From Coptis chinensis (Eukaryota; Streptophyta; Magnoliopsida; Ranunculales; Ranunculaceae): a stretch of 64,000 nucleotides of DNA. A model generated the notes under the pieces. That model had not been told where the DNA came from. It saw only the letters and a program-made list of their open reading frames with translations, and did no database searches. Positions 48,985 through 59,970 of the stretch are shown here, one piece after another. Each line of letters starts with the position of its first letter. Within the stretch, counting starts at the first letter, position 1. The translations under genes were made by a program, and so were the position numbers. The stretch lies in the NCBI GenBank assembly GCA_015680905.1, contig CM027377.1, positions 18,190,501 through 18,254,500 on the forward strand, given 5' to 3'.

Positions 48985-49860
48985 TCAGGCTTCAATGAAC
49001 ACTAAGGTAGGATGGTTGAGAGGTCCATACAGTTCTTCACAATACTCCTTTTGACTGTAACTTGCACTGGGAATCTGGAACATCGTGTCATTAGTGCTCG
49101 TTGTACTTGGTTCTATCAGCTCCGTGTATATCTGAAGTATCACAACAAACAATAAAGTAAGCAAATCCATCTGAAAATGTTATGGCTGAGAGCCTGAGAC
49201 GATAGTATACTTGAGATACTTGCCACGTCCATTGATATATGCTCGCATAAGTCGTAAGTATTGATATTGGGTAACATTTAGGTGGTTCATTTCCTTCAAT
49301 CGCTTCAATTCCTACATAGAGAGTTGTTACTTGTTAGTGTAAACCAAACTTTATGCTGCAACGACAAAGAATAATAAGTTGAGAAATCAGTTTATATATA
49401 GTGATTGTCTTAGAAAACACATATTTATATTTAACTTTAAAAATCTAAAACACAACACCTGCAAATATTCTGCTAAGAACATCAAAATTTGTAGACATTG
49501 CATCTATAACACTGCATATCTTTTCCACTGGGGTGTCCTCCGGTGAATCGTACTGTGCAACATCTTGATATTTCCTTTGAAGATAATCTTTCAACTCTAT
49601 GGATGACTTCAAAAGGCTAGGAAGAAAAGAAATAAAATCAGCAAATTGAAAGCAATTATCATAGGAAGTAGAATAGATACAAAATAATGAGAACAGTATT
49701 TGATGCATAATACTTGTGTAATTTATAAGATTACCTACAAGATTTGAACTTCTGGCTAAGTTCCTTCAAACGGTTGCCATTGGATCCAATACCATCGATC
49801 AAGTCCCAGCTTCTCTTTATGGTCTCATAACAGTTAACACTTGTTTCCTACATGCTATTA
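48985..49860 (-). pseudogene. Unrecognised captured multi-exon fragment
   Basis: Exon-like pieces with good AG and GT borders on the minus strand. 49852-49735: ETSVNCYETIKRSWDLIDG and LKELSQKFKS. 49598-49447: SIELKDYLQRKYQDVA and KICSVIDAMSTNFDVLSRIF. 49312-49212: ELKRLKEMNHLNVTQYQYLR. About 49150-48990: YTELIEPSTTSTNDTMFQ and EYCEELYGPLNHPTLVF. The pieces look like one helical, charged protein, but I do not recognise the family. The last piece runs straight into the CDPK fragment through a short duplicated filler. No function is assigned. Confidence 0.5.
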
Positions 49861-50461
49861 CATACAAGGAATTGGTTGAGGTTCAAAATTTAATTGACCT
49901 TGGTATCACCCAGGTAGTATAAAACAGGAGCAGAAGATGCCCAAGCACCCAAAGCAATGTGGGGGTATTTCAAACGGAACCAAGAAGCAAGCACTAAAAT
50001 TTCAAAAGAAGTGGTAAGTTAAAAAAACCATATAAGCTCATAAGATAATCATTCAAGTCAAATACGTCATATGATAAAAATCAACCATTTAACAAAATTC
50101 TTCAAGTAGTCAAATATGTCATGACAACACATTCATCTAACCTTGAAGAGTAATCCATTCGTATCTTAATAAAAGAGAACCCACTTCAATCCTGCATCAT
50201 GCCTAAGACAGTAATGAAACTTGTCATATTAGAGGCAACTCAGGAAAAATACCATATAAAAATGGAGCCTAAGACTAGTATGAATCTAAACATCATCAAT
50301 CAACATAACAAGGTTAATACATTATTAACACGAAAAATAACTTCTAACAACAAAAAAAGAAAATCGAACTGTTTCTATGAAAGGCAACGATACCAAACAC
50401 GTAGAAGACCACTAGAGTAAAGAAGCAAATGGACATCACCATGGCCATGAGGTTTAGTCTA

Positions 50462-50716
50462 TCAAAAGCAGATAACAAGAAAACAAAATAGTAAGATTAA
50501 AGAAGATTCTTGAATATATCCCAAAGCAATTGTAGAGGTCCGGGGTCGAGCTCTCTCCCTGGATCCTAGCCGTTCCCATGGCTTATCTTTGGACTCACTT
50601 TCGTTATTGCCTTTGTCAAGACCCCTCGAAAAGGCAAATTCACCAAAGGCTAAGAGACACAAACCGGTAAACAAAAATGATTTCTTATGCAAATCCATAG
50701 ATGACTTACTCCTCAA
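50462..50716 (-). CDS. Small open frame with N-terminal hydrophobic segment, unrecognised
   Basis: 84 codons starting MRSKSSMDLHKKSFLFTG. Residues about 12-30 (SFLFTGLCLLAFGEFAFSRG) resemble a signal peptide with a possible cleavage after FAFS. A charged middle follows, then a hydrophobic end. It could be the first exon of a captured secreted-protein gene, with the last part being intron read-through. It lies inside the CACTA element. Coding status is unproven. Confidence 0.3.
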   Translation of the reverse strand: MRSKSSMDLHKKSFLFTGLCLLAFGEFAFSRGLDKGNNESESKDKPWERLGSRERARPRTSTIALGYIQESSLILLFCFLVICF

Positions 50717-50955
50717 AGGATGAAATCAAGTTGAGAATCAAGCTCTCACCGAACTTGTGCAAAGCCAGATAGGATTTGGCATGGAGGAAATTTTATGCAA
50801 AGTACATTCGCCATGCAATGAATGAAAAACCCTTCAACCTAGACATGTTGGCGACTTGATCCAACTCGAGAAAAGCTTCTATCTTTGAATGATGCCCAAA
50901 GTTGCTAAAATTCTAAATGAGATATCAAGGCGAATTGTAAGGGACAAAGGTCCAG

Positions 50956-51241
50956 TTGTCATGGATATTTCGGGATACTCGAGAGAAGGGTTTTAAGAGA
51001 AAACTTGTTGTCGAGGCACTCTTTGGGAAGATATTTTTATCTATAAATTTTGCCCGAATTTTGTTCAAGGGAGAGCTCCTTAATCATCAAAGAGATATTT
51101 GGAGTTACAGACGAGGATGCAGTTACTTTTCGGACACACACGCTCTCTGAAGCTGGGGATGTTGATTCAATTCAGAAGATGGTTGGCATTTTAGATTCAG
51201 AACAATCTGAAGATGAGTCTTTTGTTGCTTCTCAAGAATGA
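50956..51241 (+). pseudogene. Unrecognised captured exon ending in an acidic tail
   Basis: Plus-strand frame with FGVTDEDAVTFRTHTLSEAG then DSEQSEDESFVASQE and a stop at 51239-51241. Composition looks like real protein, but the family is not recognised. Upstream frames (50956-51150) shift, so it is a fragment. It lies near the right end of the CACTA element. Confidence 0.35.
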
Positions 51242-52073
51242 TGTGTCCCATGGTTAAAGTTATGGCGTGAGTCGATCGGAGTGGGATTGTATCTCCATTG
51301 AGAAATTTTGATGAAGTTGTCGGAAATTACTGATCTTTAGTACTTTGGAGATTTTAAGAGAGAGAGAGAGACTCGATCAGTTATATATTCACCCTTTTCA
51401 TATAAAGGAACTTGTGAACTTTTCTCAATTACATTTTGTAATGTTAATTGGTGTTAAAAAACAAAATTCTCTTACAAAAATTAAAATCAAAGAACCCTAA
51501 ATTAGCAACTAACATCAAAATAAGTAAAAAAAAAAAAAAAAAAACAGATATAAGAGTGCAATCCAACCTAGTCCTCGTGACTCTAGCGTGAAAGAGAGAG
51601 TGTGTGAGGGGGAAAAATTGATGCTTTTCGTCCATCTTCAACCTAGGTGAGAGACAGAGAGGGGGAAGAGGAAAGTTCTGTTAGATGAGAGAAGTGAATA
51701 AAATAGAAGTACTATTTATAGAGGAGAGAGAGGAGGAAGCCAAATCTTGTTGTTGCTTTAATATCGAGTTTTCTTTGAATAACTCGAGTCGTCTTCTTCG
51801 ATTTTTGATAGTTGTTTCATGGTTCCTCTTTATTTTCATGAGGGTTTCATGAGATCTTAACGGACATCAAAATTCAAGTATGATCCAACGGTGGATAAAA
51901 CAAATGGACACAGCCCTGGCCAAAATGGGAACTAAAACTCAACTACCCAAACAATACCCCATGGCCACTTAAAAACTTGGCCACGGCTATGTGTCGTTGG
52001 ACCCTGGCAACAGCTGATGACTGTGGCTAAAACAAGATTGTACCTGTGGCAAAAGCTCAATTTTCTTGTAGTG

Positions 52074-52235
52074 TAAGGATGTTGTATTAGTCGTTGAAAG
52101 TTGAGGCGCCTCGGAGAAGGAACTAACTGCCTTATGTATTGTGTATGTATATGTATAGGTATATGTTGTATTTTAAAGCTACTCACACCAGCATTTTTAT
52201 AATGCTGACCCGATTTGCATGTTTGCTTATATAGG
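52074..52235 (-). mobile_element. Partial LTR, second copy (right piece)
   Basis: It continues the LTR copy interrupted by the CACTA element and is the reverse complement of about 10433-10275. Shared stretches are TAAGGATGTTGTATTAGT and GCTACTCACACCAGCATTTT. It stops at about 52235, where the chromovirus LTR remnant begins. Confidence 0.85.
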
Positions 52236-52772
52236 TGTAAACTCACTAAACTTCAATTGAAATTGAAATATCTAACTTAATAATACTTCATAAATATCTA
52301 CACTATATGATAGCCGGGTCTTCCGGAATACCCTTCCCAATATCGAGTAGGCAATTTAAGATCTCCTTATTTACTTAATTTAGAAACACCCCCTCACTAA
52401 ATTTAGAATAAGCCCCACTTTTATTAATATAATTTGAACAAGGTCCTTTTTGTATTAATAATTTAGAAACATTTATCTAATGTCACTTAAATTAAATAAT
52501 TACCCCCATTTCCCACATTGAAATTAAAACAAGTCCTATTTTATTATTGATAATTTAAAAGAACCTCCATAATATCATTTAAATAATATAATTATCTCCT
52601 ATTATATTTTAAAAAAATAAATAGATGAGTCTCTCCTATATAATTACAATTACGATTTACAATTAGAATCCAAAGAACCCATGCTAACTATCGATCTAGA
52701 AGGGCGGGTGAGACTTAAGAAAATCGATGCGTAGCATGGTTTGCATACTTATAAGAACTAAGGATCCTAACA
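52236..52772 (-). repeat. 3' LTR remnant of the chromovirus
   Basis: The LTR starts TGTTAGGATCCTTAGTTCTTA on the minus strand at 52772, just after the purine-rich GTAGGGGAAGA. The segment ACTAAACTTCAATTGAAA near 52245 matches the 5' LTR, but about 460 bp of unrelated AT-rich DNA (about 52290-52750) separates the two parts, and the far end is lost at the neighbouring LTR fragment. Confidence 0.65.
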
Positions 52773-52784
52773 TCTTCCCCTACT

Positions 52785-53964
52785 TCGAAAACCGCTTGTC
52801 CTCAAGCTGAAAAGTCCGGAAACCAAGCAACAAAATCGTAATAATCTTCCCATGTAACTTCATCTTGTGGGAGTCCTTCCCAATGCACTAAAACATGAGT
52901 CACATCGCGATTACCCTTTTTAAACATTCAACGATCTAAAATGGCCAGAGGTTTCCATTCAAATTGTCTAGAATTTGGGAGACTTGGAAGTTGTGGAATT
53001 GCCAAATTATTATTCCCAAGCTTCAGTATCAACAAGGAGACATGAAATACGGGATGAATGCGACTTTAGGAGGTAAAATCCAGCTTGTATGCAATTGATC
53101 CAATACGAGATATAATCTTAAACGGACCAAAGAAACAAGGAGATAACTTATGAGTGCCATGTGGATTAACATAAGTTTGGCGATAAGGCTGTAGGCGAAG
53201 TAAAACCCAATCACCTACTTGAAATTCACACTCAGTTTGATGCTTATCAGCAACAAATTTCATCCTGGATTGTGCTTGTTGCAAATTGTACTTGAGTATA
53301 CGCATAATTTCATCTCGTTTGCGCAAGGCAACATCAACTGAATGCACACTTGTAGAACCAGGAAAATATGTCTCAATTCGAGGAGGAGGACGACCATACA
53401 TAGCCTCAAAAGGGGTCATTTTAATGGCTGATTGAAATGTAGTGTTATAAGACCACTCTGCCAAGAAAGCCACTTCGTCCATTGAGAAGGTTGATCCCCA
53501 ACAAAGCAACGCAAATAATTTTCAAGTGTGCGATTTAGAACTTTAATTTGCCCATCAGATTTGGGGTGATAAGCAGTCCTGCGACAGAGAGAGCTTCCTT
53601 GTAAAGAAAAAAGTTCCTGCCAGAACCGACTTAGAAATACCGGGTCACGATCACTAACAATTGAGCAGGGCATACCATGTAAACGAGCCACCTCACACAC
53701 AAAAATTTGAGTAATTGTAGAAGTAGTATAAGGATGTGAAAGTGTAATGAAATAGGCATACTTCGAAAGACGGTCGACAACTACTAGAATAGAAATCCTC
53801 TTGGTTGAAGAAGGAAGGCCATCAATGAAATCCATGGAGATATCTTCCCAAACTTTGTTAGGAATAGGCAATCGTTGTAATAAACCCGGAGGAGAAACCG
53901 TTTTCGCTTTGTTCCTTTGACAAATATTGCATTTAACAACAAATAACTTTGTGGCAGATTTCAA
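52785..53964 (-). pseudogene. Chromovirus integrase and chromodomain
   Basis: The zinc-binding end CNICQRNKAK is followed by the integrase core (SMDFIDGLPSS, VVDRLSKYAYFI, IVSDRDPVFLSRFW, with Asp/Asp, then a shifted HPKSDGQIKVLNRTLENY holding the Glu region). LAEWSYNTTFQSAIKMTPF and VGDWVLLRLQPYRQ follow in a second frame, joined near 53416-53509. The last part contains VHWEGLPQDEVTWED (about 52870), a chromodomain core that in the family targets integration to marked chromatin. Breaks near 53460 and 52930 make it non-functional. Confidence 0.88.
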
Positions 53965-54018
53965 ACCTTTCCAATAGAAATTGGTAGAGATACACTTGTA
54001 TGTACGTACGTAGAAAAC

Positions 54019-54585
54019 CTAAATGTCCACCAACGGGAGAAGAATGAAATTCATGAAGGATTTGATCTCACCAACCCTAAGAAGAAGGAACCACCATTCG
54101 TCCTTTGTAGCGCAGAATATTGTTGTCGTAAGAGTAGCGTGGAACATGTTCAGATAAAAGAAGACGATTGATAATGGAAGACAACTCAAAATCACCAAGA
54201 CAATCTTGAGAAATGGCATATTAACATCAGAGAAGATGGGAGAAGAGATAGCATGCACACAAGAGCCATCAGCAACACGGGACAAATAAGCATCAACAAC
54301 TGAATTATCATAACCTTTCCTATATATAATCTCATAGTCGTAACCCAACAACTTAGAAACCCGCTCTTGTTGGTCCACTGAAGAAACACGCATGTTGGTC
54401 AAGAAAAATTTCAAACTCTGATGATCAGTAATAATCTTGAAGTGATGACCCATAAGATCAGGCCTCCACTTATTAACTGCAAAAAAAACCGCTAACATCT
54501 CTTTATCATAAATTGACATAGCCAAATTGCGACCAGATAAAACCTTACTAATAAAAGCTAACGGTCGACATTTATGCATAACCAT
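54019..54585 (-). pseudogene. Chromovirus RNase H domain
   Basis: It contains PLAFISKVLSGRNLAMSIYD, KEMLAVFFAVNKW, HFKIITDHQSLKFFL and YRKGYDNSVVDAYLSR, the RNase H region that follows the polymerase in gypsy elements. Its start lies immediately next to the hAT insertion, where SGHAIGAM reads on both element and frame. Confidence 0.85.
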
Positions 54586-54609
54586 TGCACCAATAGCATG
54601 ACCAGAAAT

Positions 54610-55308
54610 TAGGGGTGTGCATGGTTACCGATTATCCGAAACCGAAACCGTTTAGAGCGGTTCTGGGTCCTAAAATGTTAGACCCATTTAAAATGGGTCT
54701 TCAAGACCAGAACCGATAAAGAACCGAAATCGTTAGAACCGAATAGTAAAAAAACGATGGGTACCCGAACCGAAATCGAAACCGATTATTATGATTTTGG
54801 TATATATAATTTAGTATTATATTACACTAAATAAAGACAAACTCAAATATTATTATATATAGTTTTTGTTTGTTAGGTGTAAAATTATACTAAATATATA
54901 TAGCATTTAACATAATAGTAAATGTGTGTTATTAAATGCATATTTTAATTATAATATTATATTAAATATGTGTATTATAAATGTTAGTCTACATGTATAT
55001 TATGAATTAACTAATACATTGTCTATATTAACTAATGCATGAATGTGTACGTATTTAATATATCACATGTGTGTATATATATAGGATAACAAATACTTAC
55101 AATGTTAACCAACAATTGTGAGACATGTACTTAATCTATATATGACTAATTGAGACCCGAACCGGAACCGACTTAATTAATGGGTACGGGTCCGAGTTTT
55201 CTAAATATAAGAAAAAAACCGGTTCGTAAAAAAAGAACTGAAACTGGTAGGAACTGCTAAAAATAGAACTGAAACCGGTTCGTAAGAACCGGCCCATGAA
55301 CACCCCTA
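54610..55308. mobile_element. Non-autonomous hAT transposon in the chromovirus
   Basis: The termini TAGGGGTGTG and CACCCCTA are flanked by CCAGAAAT (54602-54609) and CCAGAAAA (55309-55316), an 8-bp duplication with one mismatch. Near both ends are GAACCG/CCGGTTC-rich stretches. The interior is very AT-rich. The ends resemble those of the hAT element in the LINE at 37.2-38.4 kb, but the interiors differ. 699 bp, no coding. Confidence 0.9.
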
Positions 55309-55319
55309 CCAGAAAACGC

Positions 55320-56505
55320 CACATTCAAGAGAAAAAGGTTTGGAAAAGTCAGGTAATATAAGAACTGGGGTTGTAGACATGACATTTTTTAGATTGTCGA
55401 ATACAATTTCAGCCTCTCTAGTCCACACAAAGGAATCTTTCTTAAGAATATCTGTCAAAGGGGCACAAACTTGCGGTAATAGCCTGTTATACCCAAAAAA
55501 TCGCGCAAAGCCTTAATGGTATTTGGCTTGGGCCATTCAACCATTCAACGGATTTTTTCAGGATCAACAATATCTACACCTTCTCCTGAAATAACATGCC
55601 CTAGATAATCCAATGAAGATCGTGCAAAAGAGCATTTAGAAGACTTCACATAAAATTGATGTTGGCATAAACAAGCTAGAACTGTAGATAGATGAGCAAC
55701 ATGAGCATCGAAGGAACGACTGTAAATGAGTATATCGTCAAAAAATACAAGAACAAACTTACGAAGGAAAGGCCGGAAAATCTCATTCATAAGACTTTGA
55801 AAAGTTGTTGGAGCATTGAAAGTCCAAATGGCATAACAAAAAATTCATAATGACCATCATGAGTTCAAAAAACGGTTTTAGGGACATCAAAACTGTCGAC
55901 TAATATTTGATAGAAACCATTACGAAGATCCAATGTAGTGAATATGATTGCACCATGTAGTTCATCTAATAGCTCATCAATTACAGGAATCAGATAGCGA
56001 TTCTTTATTGTTATATCGTTAAGAGCGCGCGATGATAGTCAACATACATGCATGCGCCAAAATCCATCTTTTTTTTTTCTTACAAGAAACATTGGTGAAG
56101 TAAGGACTAACACTTTTTTGAATAATGCCAGCTTCAAGCATCTCACCAACGATGCGTTAGGGGGCTGCTACCATAAAGCAATGGAATTTTGTGATCATGA
56201 GAACGATGTGGTGGAAGACCACTGAATTCATTGAAAATATTAGAATATTCATTCAAAACTCTGACAATAATAGGTGGAATTGGAGATGAAGACTCTTCAT
56301 TTGAGACCGTCATAAGTTGTAAAAAAGCACCATACTTTTCTTGTAATAACAACTTTCTGATTTCACTAGAGTTGGTTAGAGCAGTAGAAGAGTTGTTATC
56401 TACCAATTGTATGCTATTTCCATCCAAAGAAAATTGCATGGTGAGTGCAGCGAAATCCAAAAGAATAGCACCTAAAGAATGTAACCACTGAGCACCTAAA
56501 ACCAT
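55320..56505 (-). pseudogene. Chromovirus reverse transcriptase region
   Basis: In order: GAQWLHSLGAILLDF and the linker (56505-56143); then, in shifted frames, SRALNDITIKNRYLIPVIDE and TTLDLRNGFYQI (about 56040-55900); MPFGLSMLQQLF; and VLVFFDDILIYSRSF, carrying the catalytic FDD, with LDYLGHVISGEGV (55790-55545). ALRDFLGITGYYRKFVP-type sequence follows near 55500. Frame changes near 56145, 56040, 55830 and 55545 inactivate it. Confidence 0.85.
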
Positions 56506-56516
56506 GTCACAACCAC

Positions 56517-56960
56517 TTACGGGATGTAAGAAAAATCAGAATGGAAATGGTAGCCTTGAATAGTGAATGGAACATTTGAACAACAACAATGACTATTAAG
56601 GACTCCACCATAAGCAACTGTAACACAAAAATGTAGCGTTGTAGTAACATCACAACCACAATGTTTAGCAAGACATGGGCTCAAAAAATTGTGAGTAGAA
56701 CCAGAATCCACCAAAATAGTGATAGGATGCTTTTTAAGAAAACCAGTAAGCGGGCGCATAGTTTCTGGGCGACTTGAACTGGTAAGAGCATGAAGGGAGA
56801 TTTCAACACCAATGGTAGCATCAATCTCGTTAGGGACATATTCAACGCCCTCATCAACAAGAAAAATATCAGCAACCAAAAGACATACTTGAGATTTTCC
56901 ACAACGATGTCCCGGTTAATTATATTGTTCATCGCAATTGAAGCAAAAACCTTTCAATCG
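56517..56960 (-). pseudogene. Chromovirus zinc knuckle and aspartic protease
   Basis: GFCFNCDEQYN then stop and PGHRC (about 56955-56905) is a nucleocapsid knuckle with a stop inside. The protease (56879-56517) carries ITILVDSGSTHNFLS, with the active-site DSG. Its frame is open, but it is separated from the RT frame. Confidence 0.85.
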
Positions 56961-57104
56961 ACGTTCAACTTGTAGTTCTACAGATGATAGATGACAAATA
57001 GGAGCAGGACCAAGAATCGATAGAGTGGATCCAATGGCAGATGGAGCACTAAGAGAAGGAGCATTGGAGGAACAAGTTAAATTGGGGGCGAAAAGCTTGG
57101 CATT

Positions 57105-57649
57105 TCATAGCAACTGTAACAATTTCAGCTTGATATTTGCAAGTTCAAAAGCTTGTACAAGAGTAGCAGGTTCCCACATCTGAACACCAACTCGCAACTC
57201 ATCACGTAATCCCGAAATAAAATAGCTAATCAAAAACTCTTTGGGCAATCCTCGTGTACGATTGGTTGTGTTCAAATTGTAGTTGATAATCTGTGACAGT
57301 TCCAATTTGATGTAATTTAGAAAGAGCCCCCCCCTGGATCTGAATCTTCTAAAGTACCAAAACGGATACACAAGGCCTTTGTAAATTGCGCCCATGTTAG
57401 CTTGCCTAATGTACGTTCAAGCGATTGATACAATGGAATAACATAACCAATCTGAGTATCTAGAATATGGGACACCTTTTTACACTGCTCTACTCGAAAA
57501 ACCATCCAGCGGGCAGCAGGGTCCTTGCTGTTAAACAAGGGGAAATCAAGACGAACATGACGAGAGAAAACCATAGTATCAGTTGGAATGTTTTGAGGAA
57601 CAACCACCGGTTGCGTAAAAGGAGTCATTGATGGTGTCAATTGATCCAA
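57105..57649 (-). pseudogene. Chromovirus gag (capsid) region
   Basis: RLDFPLFNSKDPAARWMVFR and ERTLGKLTWAQFTKALCIRF (57649-57317), then in a second frame ELSQIINYNLNTTNR and FISGLRDELRVGVQMWEPAT (57395-57105). These are the conserved Retrotrans_gag blocks of plant chromoviruses. The frame shifts within 57317-57395, close to a CCCCCCC run at 57327-57333. Confidence 0.85.
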
Positions 57650-57822
57650 TCATGCATTAAGACCAGCTATTTAACTCCGGAATATTGTTGATGTTCGTCT
57701 TTAATTTGTTTCTGATAAAGTTACAATAACTTCATCAATCTGTTGGGCATGGAGTTGAATTTGTTCTTCAAGAGTTTTAAACAGTCATGGTAGGTGCTAG
57801 GAAAATAGTTTTTTATACCAAA

Positions 57823-58077
57823 TTATTAGGAACCTTACTTATTTCAAAAGAATTTGGGATTTGAGACAGAAGATTAGAAGAATTTAGAAGCCGGTAAAGA
57901 AGATGCATAAATTTTTTGTCTATTATCAAAGTTACCCACGTTTTTATAGTGGATGAACAAACCCTTGCCAATTCGGCTATAATTCTAAAACTAATACTTA
58001 CTAAAATAAACTAACTAAACTTCAATTGAAATAGAAATATCTACCTACTTCCTAAATAAGAACTAAGGATCCTACCA
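57823..58077 (-). repeat. 5' LTR of the chromovirus and primer-binding site
   Basis: On the minus strand it starts TGGTAGGATCCTTAGTTCTTA at 58077 and ends TCCTAATA at 57823. The 3' LTR remnant starts TGTTAGGATCC. Just inside, TTTGGTATAAAAAAC (57822-57806) is a weak match to a Met-tRNA-type primer site (TGGTAT). 255 bp. Confidence 0.65.
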
Positions 58078-59290
58078 GGTAGCAACAATCAAGTGTATTC
58101 TTCTTTCTTTCTTGTGAAGAAACCGATTAAACATATATGGTTTGATTTTAAAATATAAGAGAATGGAGAAGAGAAGGTTTTGTAGAAGGAAAGGAATAAA
58201 TAATGATTAATGACTTTGATTTCCCTTTTCCCCTTTTCCCCATTTCCTTATTTTTTTTTTTTTTGCGTGAAAAATGTGCCCTTGAAATTTCTAATTTTTC
58301 CCCGTGTCTTTCCTAATTTCTAATTAGAAATGTATTAGAAATTATAAATGTATTAGAAATTTCTAATTTCTAATTTTTGGCGTGAAATATGCTGACCTTG
58401 AGACTTGAGTAGAAATATGGTATTGGTATTCTATCGAAAAAAAAGTAGAAATACGGTATGGTATTCTATCGGAAAAAACAAGAGAGTAGAAATACGGTAT
58501 TGGTCATCCAGTTAAATCTATTTGTCTTTTTGCGAGAATCTCCGAGCCCATTAGTTCGCATTCCTCTTATTTTACACAGAAAGTCATTGCACAAGAGCAT
58601 ATATTTTCCACAAATTCTAAATACAATTAACAAATTTAACGACTCATAGAAAAAAAAACAAATTTAACTTTGTATTTGTCGGACAAATATTTCTGAAATA
58701 AGAAAATCTAAAATTCTAAACCAACTAAACAGAATTAAATTATATTGTATTTATGTAACAAACTTTGTGATTAGTGTGATCAACCACTTAATCAATAGAA
58801 AAAACATGTATGATCATAAGTTATGGGTTAACTTGGCCTTATTATTTGGGTGATCTTGGACATACCCAACAAAACACTCCCATACCCCATAACTAACATA
58901 AATTTTTGTCATACTCCAATAACTACCTAAATCTAATAATATCTTCTAAATTAATTTGGGGTATTTCCAATAAGGGTAGGAGAAAAAAAAAAAAAAATAG
59001 AAATAAAAAAATAGCAACACGTCTATGAAAAAATCGGAAAAACAAAATAACGACAGGAAAACGAAAATGGGAAAAAATGGAAAGAATGGGAAGAAACTTG
59101 ATGCTGGATTTGCCAGCACATCGGCTAGTGGCAATGCTCGGCTAGTGGCAATGCATCTGTTTATCTAAATGAAGTTAATATATCTATCTATCTATCTATC
59201 TATATTTATTCTTATTATTTTATTTATTTTGAATTTTGATTTACCACTTTTTTCAATTCCTTTGGAACAATATATTTGAGTGCATATAGT
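58078..59290. other. Intergenic DNA with simple repeats
   Basis: It contains repeated TAGAAATTTCTAATTTCTAAT-type units (58300-58380), three GTAGAAATA(T/C)GGTATTGGTA-type repeats (58408-58505), and a (TATC)n microsatellite (about 59180-59204). No gene. Confidence 0.5.
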
Positions 59291-59294
59291 CTGA

Positions 59295-59968
59295 TTTAAC
59301 GTTTGGGGATTTTTCATTTACTATCTTGTAGTCGGTTATTCTAGAGATTCTATTCCTTCTACAACCAGCTTAGCGGAATCTTTTCCTAGAGCTGAGCGGT
59401 CCAGTGGTTCTATTTTTGATATGGGGAGAATAAAGCTTAGTAGTTATGTTGATCGGGGAACCCAAAGCCCGGTGTAGTGAAAAGTGGAAATCATCGATTC
59501 CTCACTCTCTTGAGGTTATAATTTTGATCTCGAAGTTACTCCAATCATATCCCACTTAACCCCTGTAACATCGGCTGGAACCCGCGGAATCGTCCATCTT
59601 TTCTTGACTCTCTTAATGTTCCCGAGTCTCCCCTTCCTCCCACTTGCCATTGAGTGAAAATAAAACCGAACCATATATGTCTAGAAGTTCTATATTTCAG
59701 AGTGCGAGATACACCAACCTCTTCGTTTATGGGCGTTATTTGACAAGTGGAAAACTCCAAATATACGATATGCACCACAGCGGGAACAATTCAGTTTAGT
59801 GAGCGAAGAAGAAATGCAAGGTGCAGTGTCAAGGACAATGGTATAAAATGGAATCATGAGTTTGCTCTGATGAAGCAAGACGAAAACTTTGCTACTCTGG
59901 AACAAGTTTACTTGCTTTCTTTTGGGTTCACTTCATAAGTCTTAAACAAAGATATCGTTGTGCATGCT
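59295..59968. other. Possible organelle-derived or unknown low-copy DNA
   Basis: Composition becomes less AT-rich and resembles the block at 1.75-5.7 kb (for example CGGGGAACCCAAAGCCCGGTG near 59455). No mitochondrial gene could be named, so this is only a suggestion. It ends at the Athila-like LTR. Confidence 0.25.
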
Positions 59969-59970
59969 CT

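Larger units (their letters stand above)
52236..58077 (-). mobile_element. Ty3/gypsy chromovirus, minus strand, decayed
   Basis: Order on the minus strand: 5' LTR (58077-57823), primer site, gag, zinc knuckle, protease, reverse transcriptase, RNase H, integrase, chromodomain, purine-rich tract, 3' LTR remnant. This order and the chromodomain after integrase place it in the chromovirus branch; a Reina-like clade is plausible. Stops and shifts are frequent. A hAT element (54610-55308) splits the RT/RNase H junction. Confidence 0.88.
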
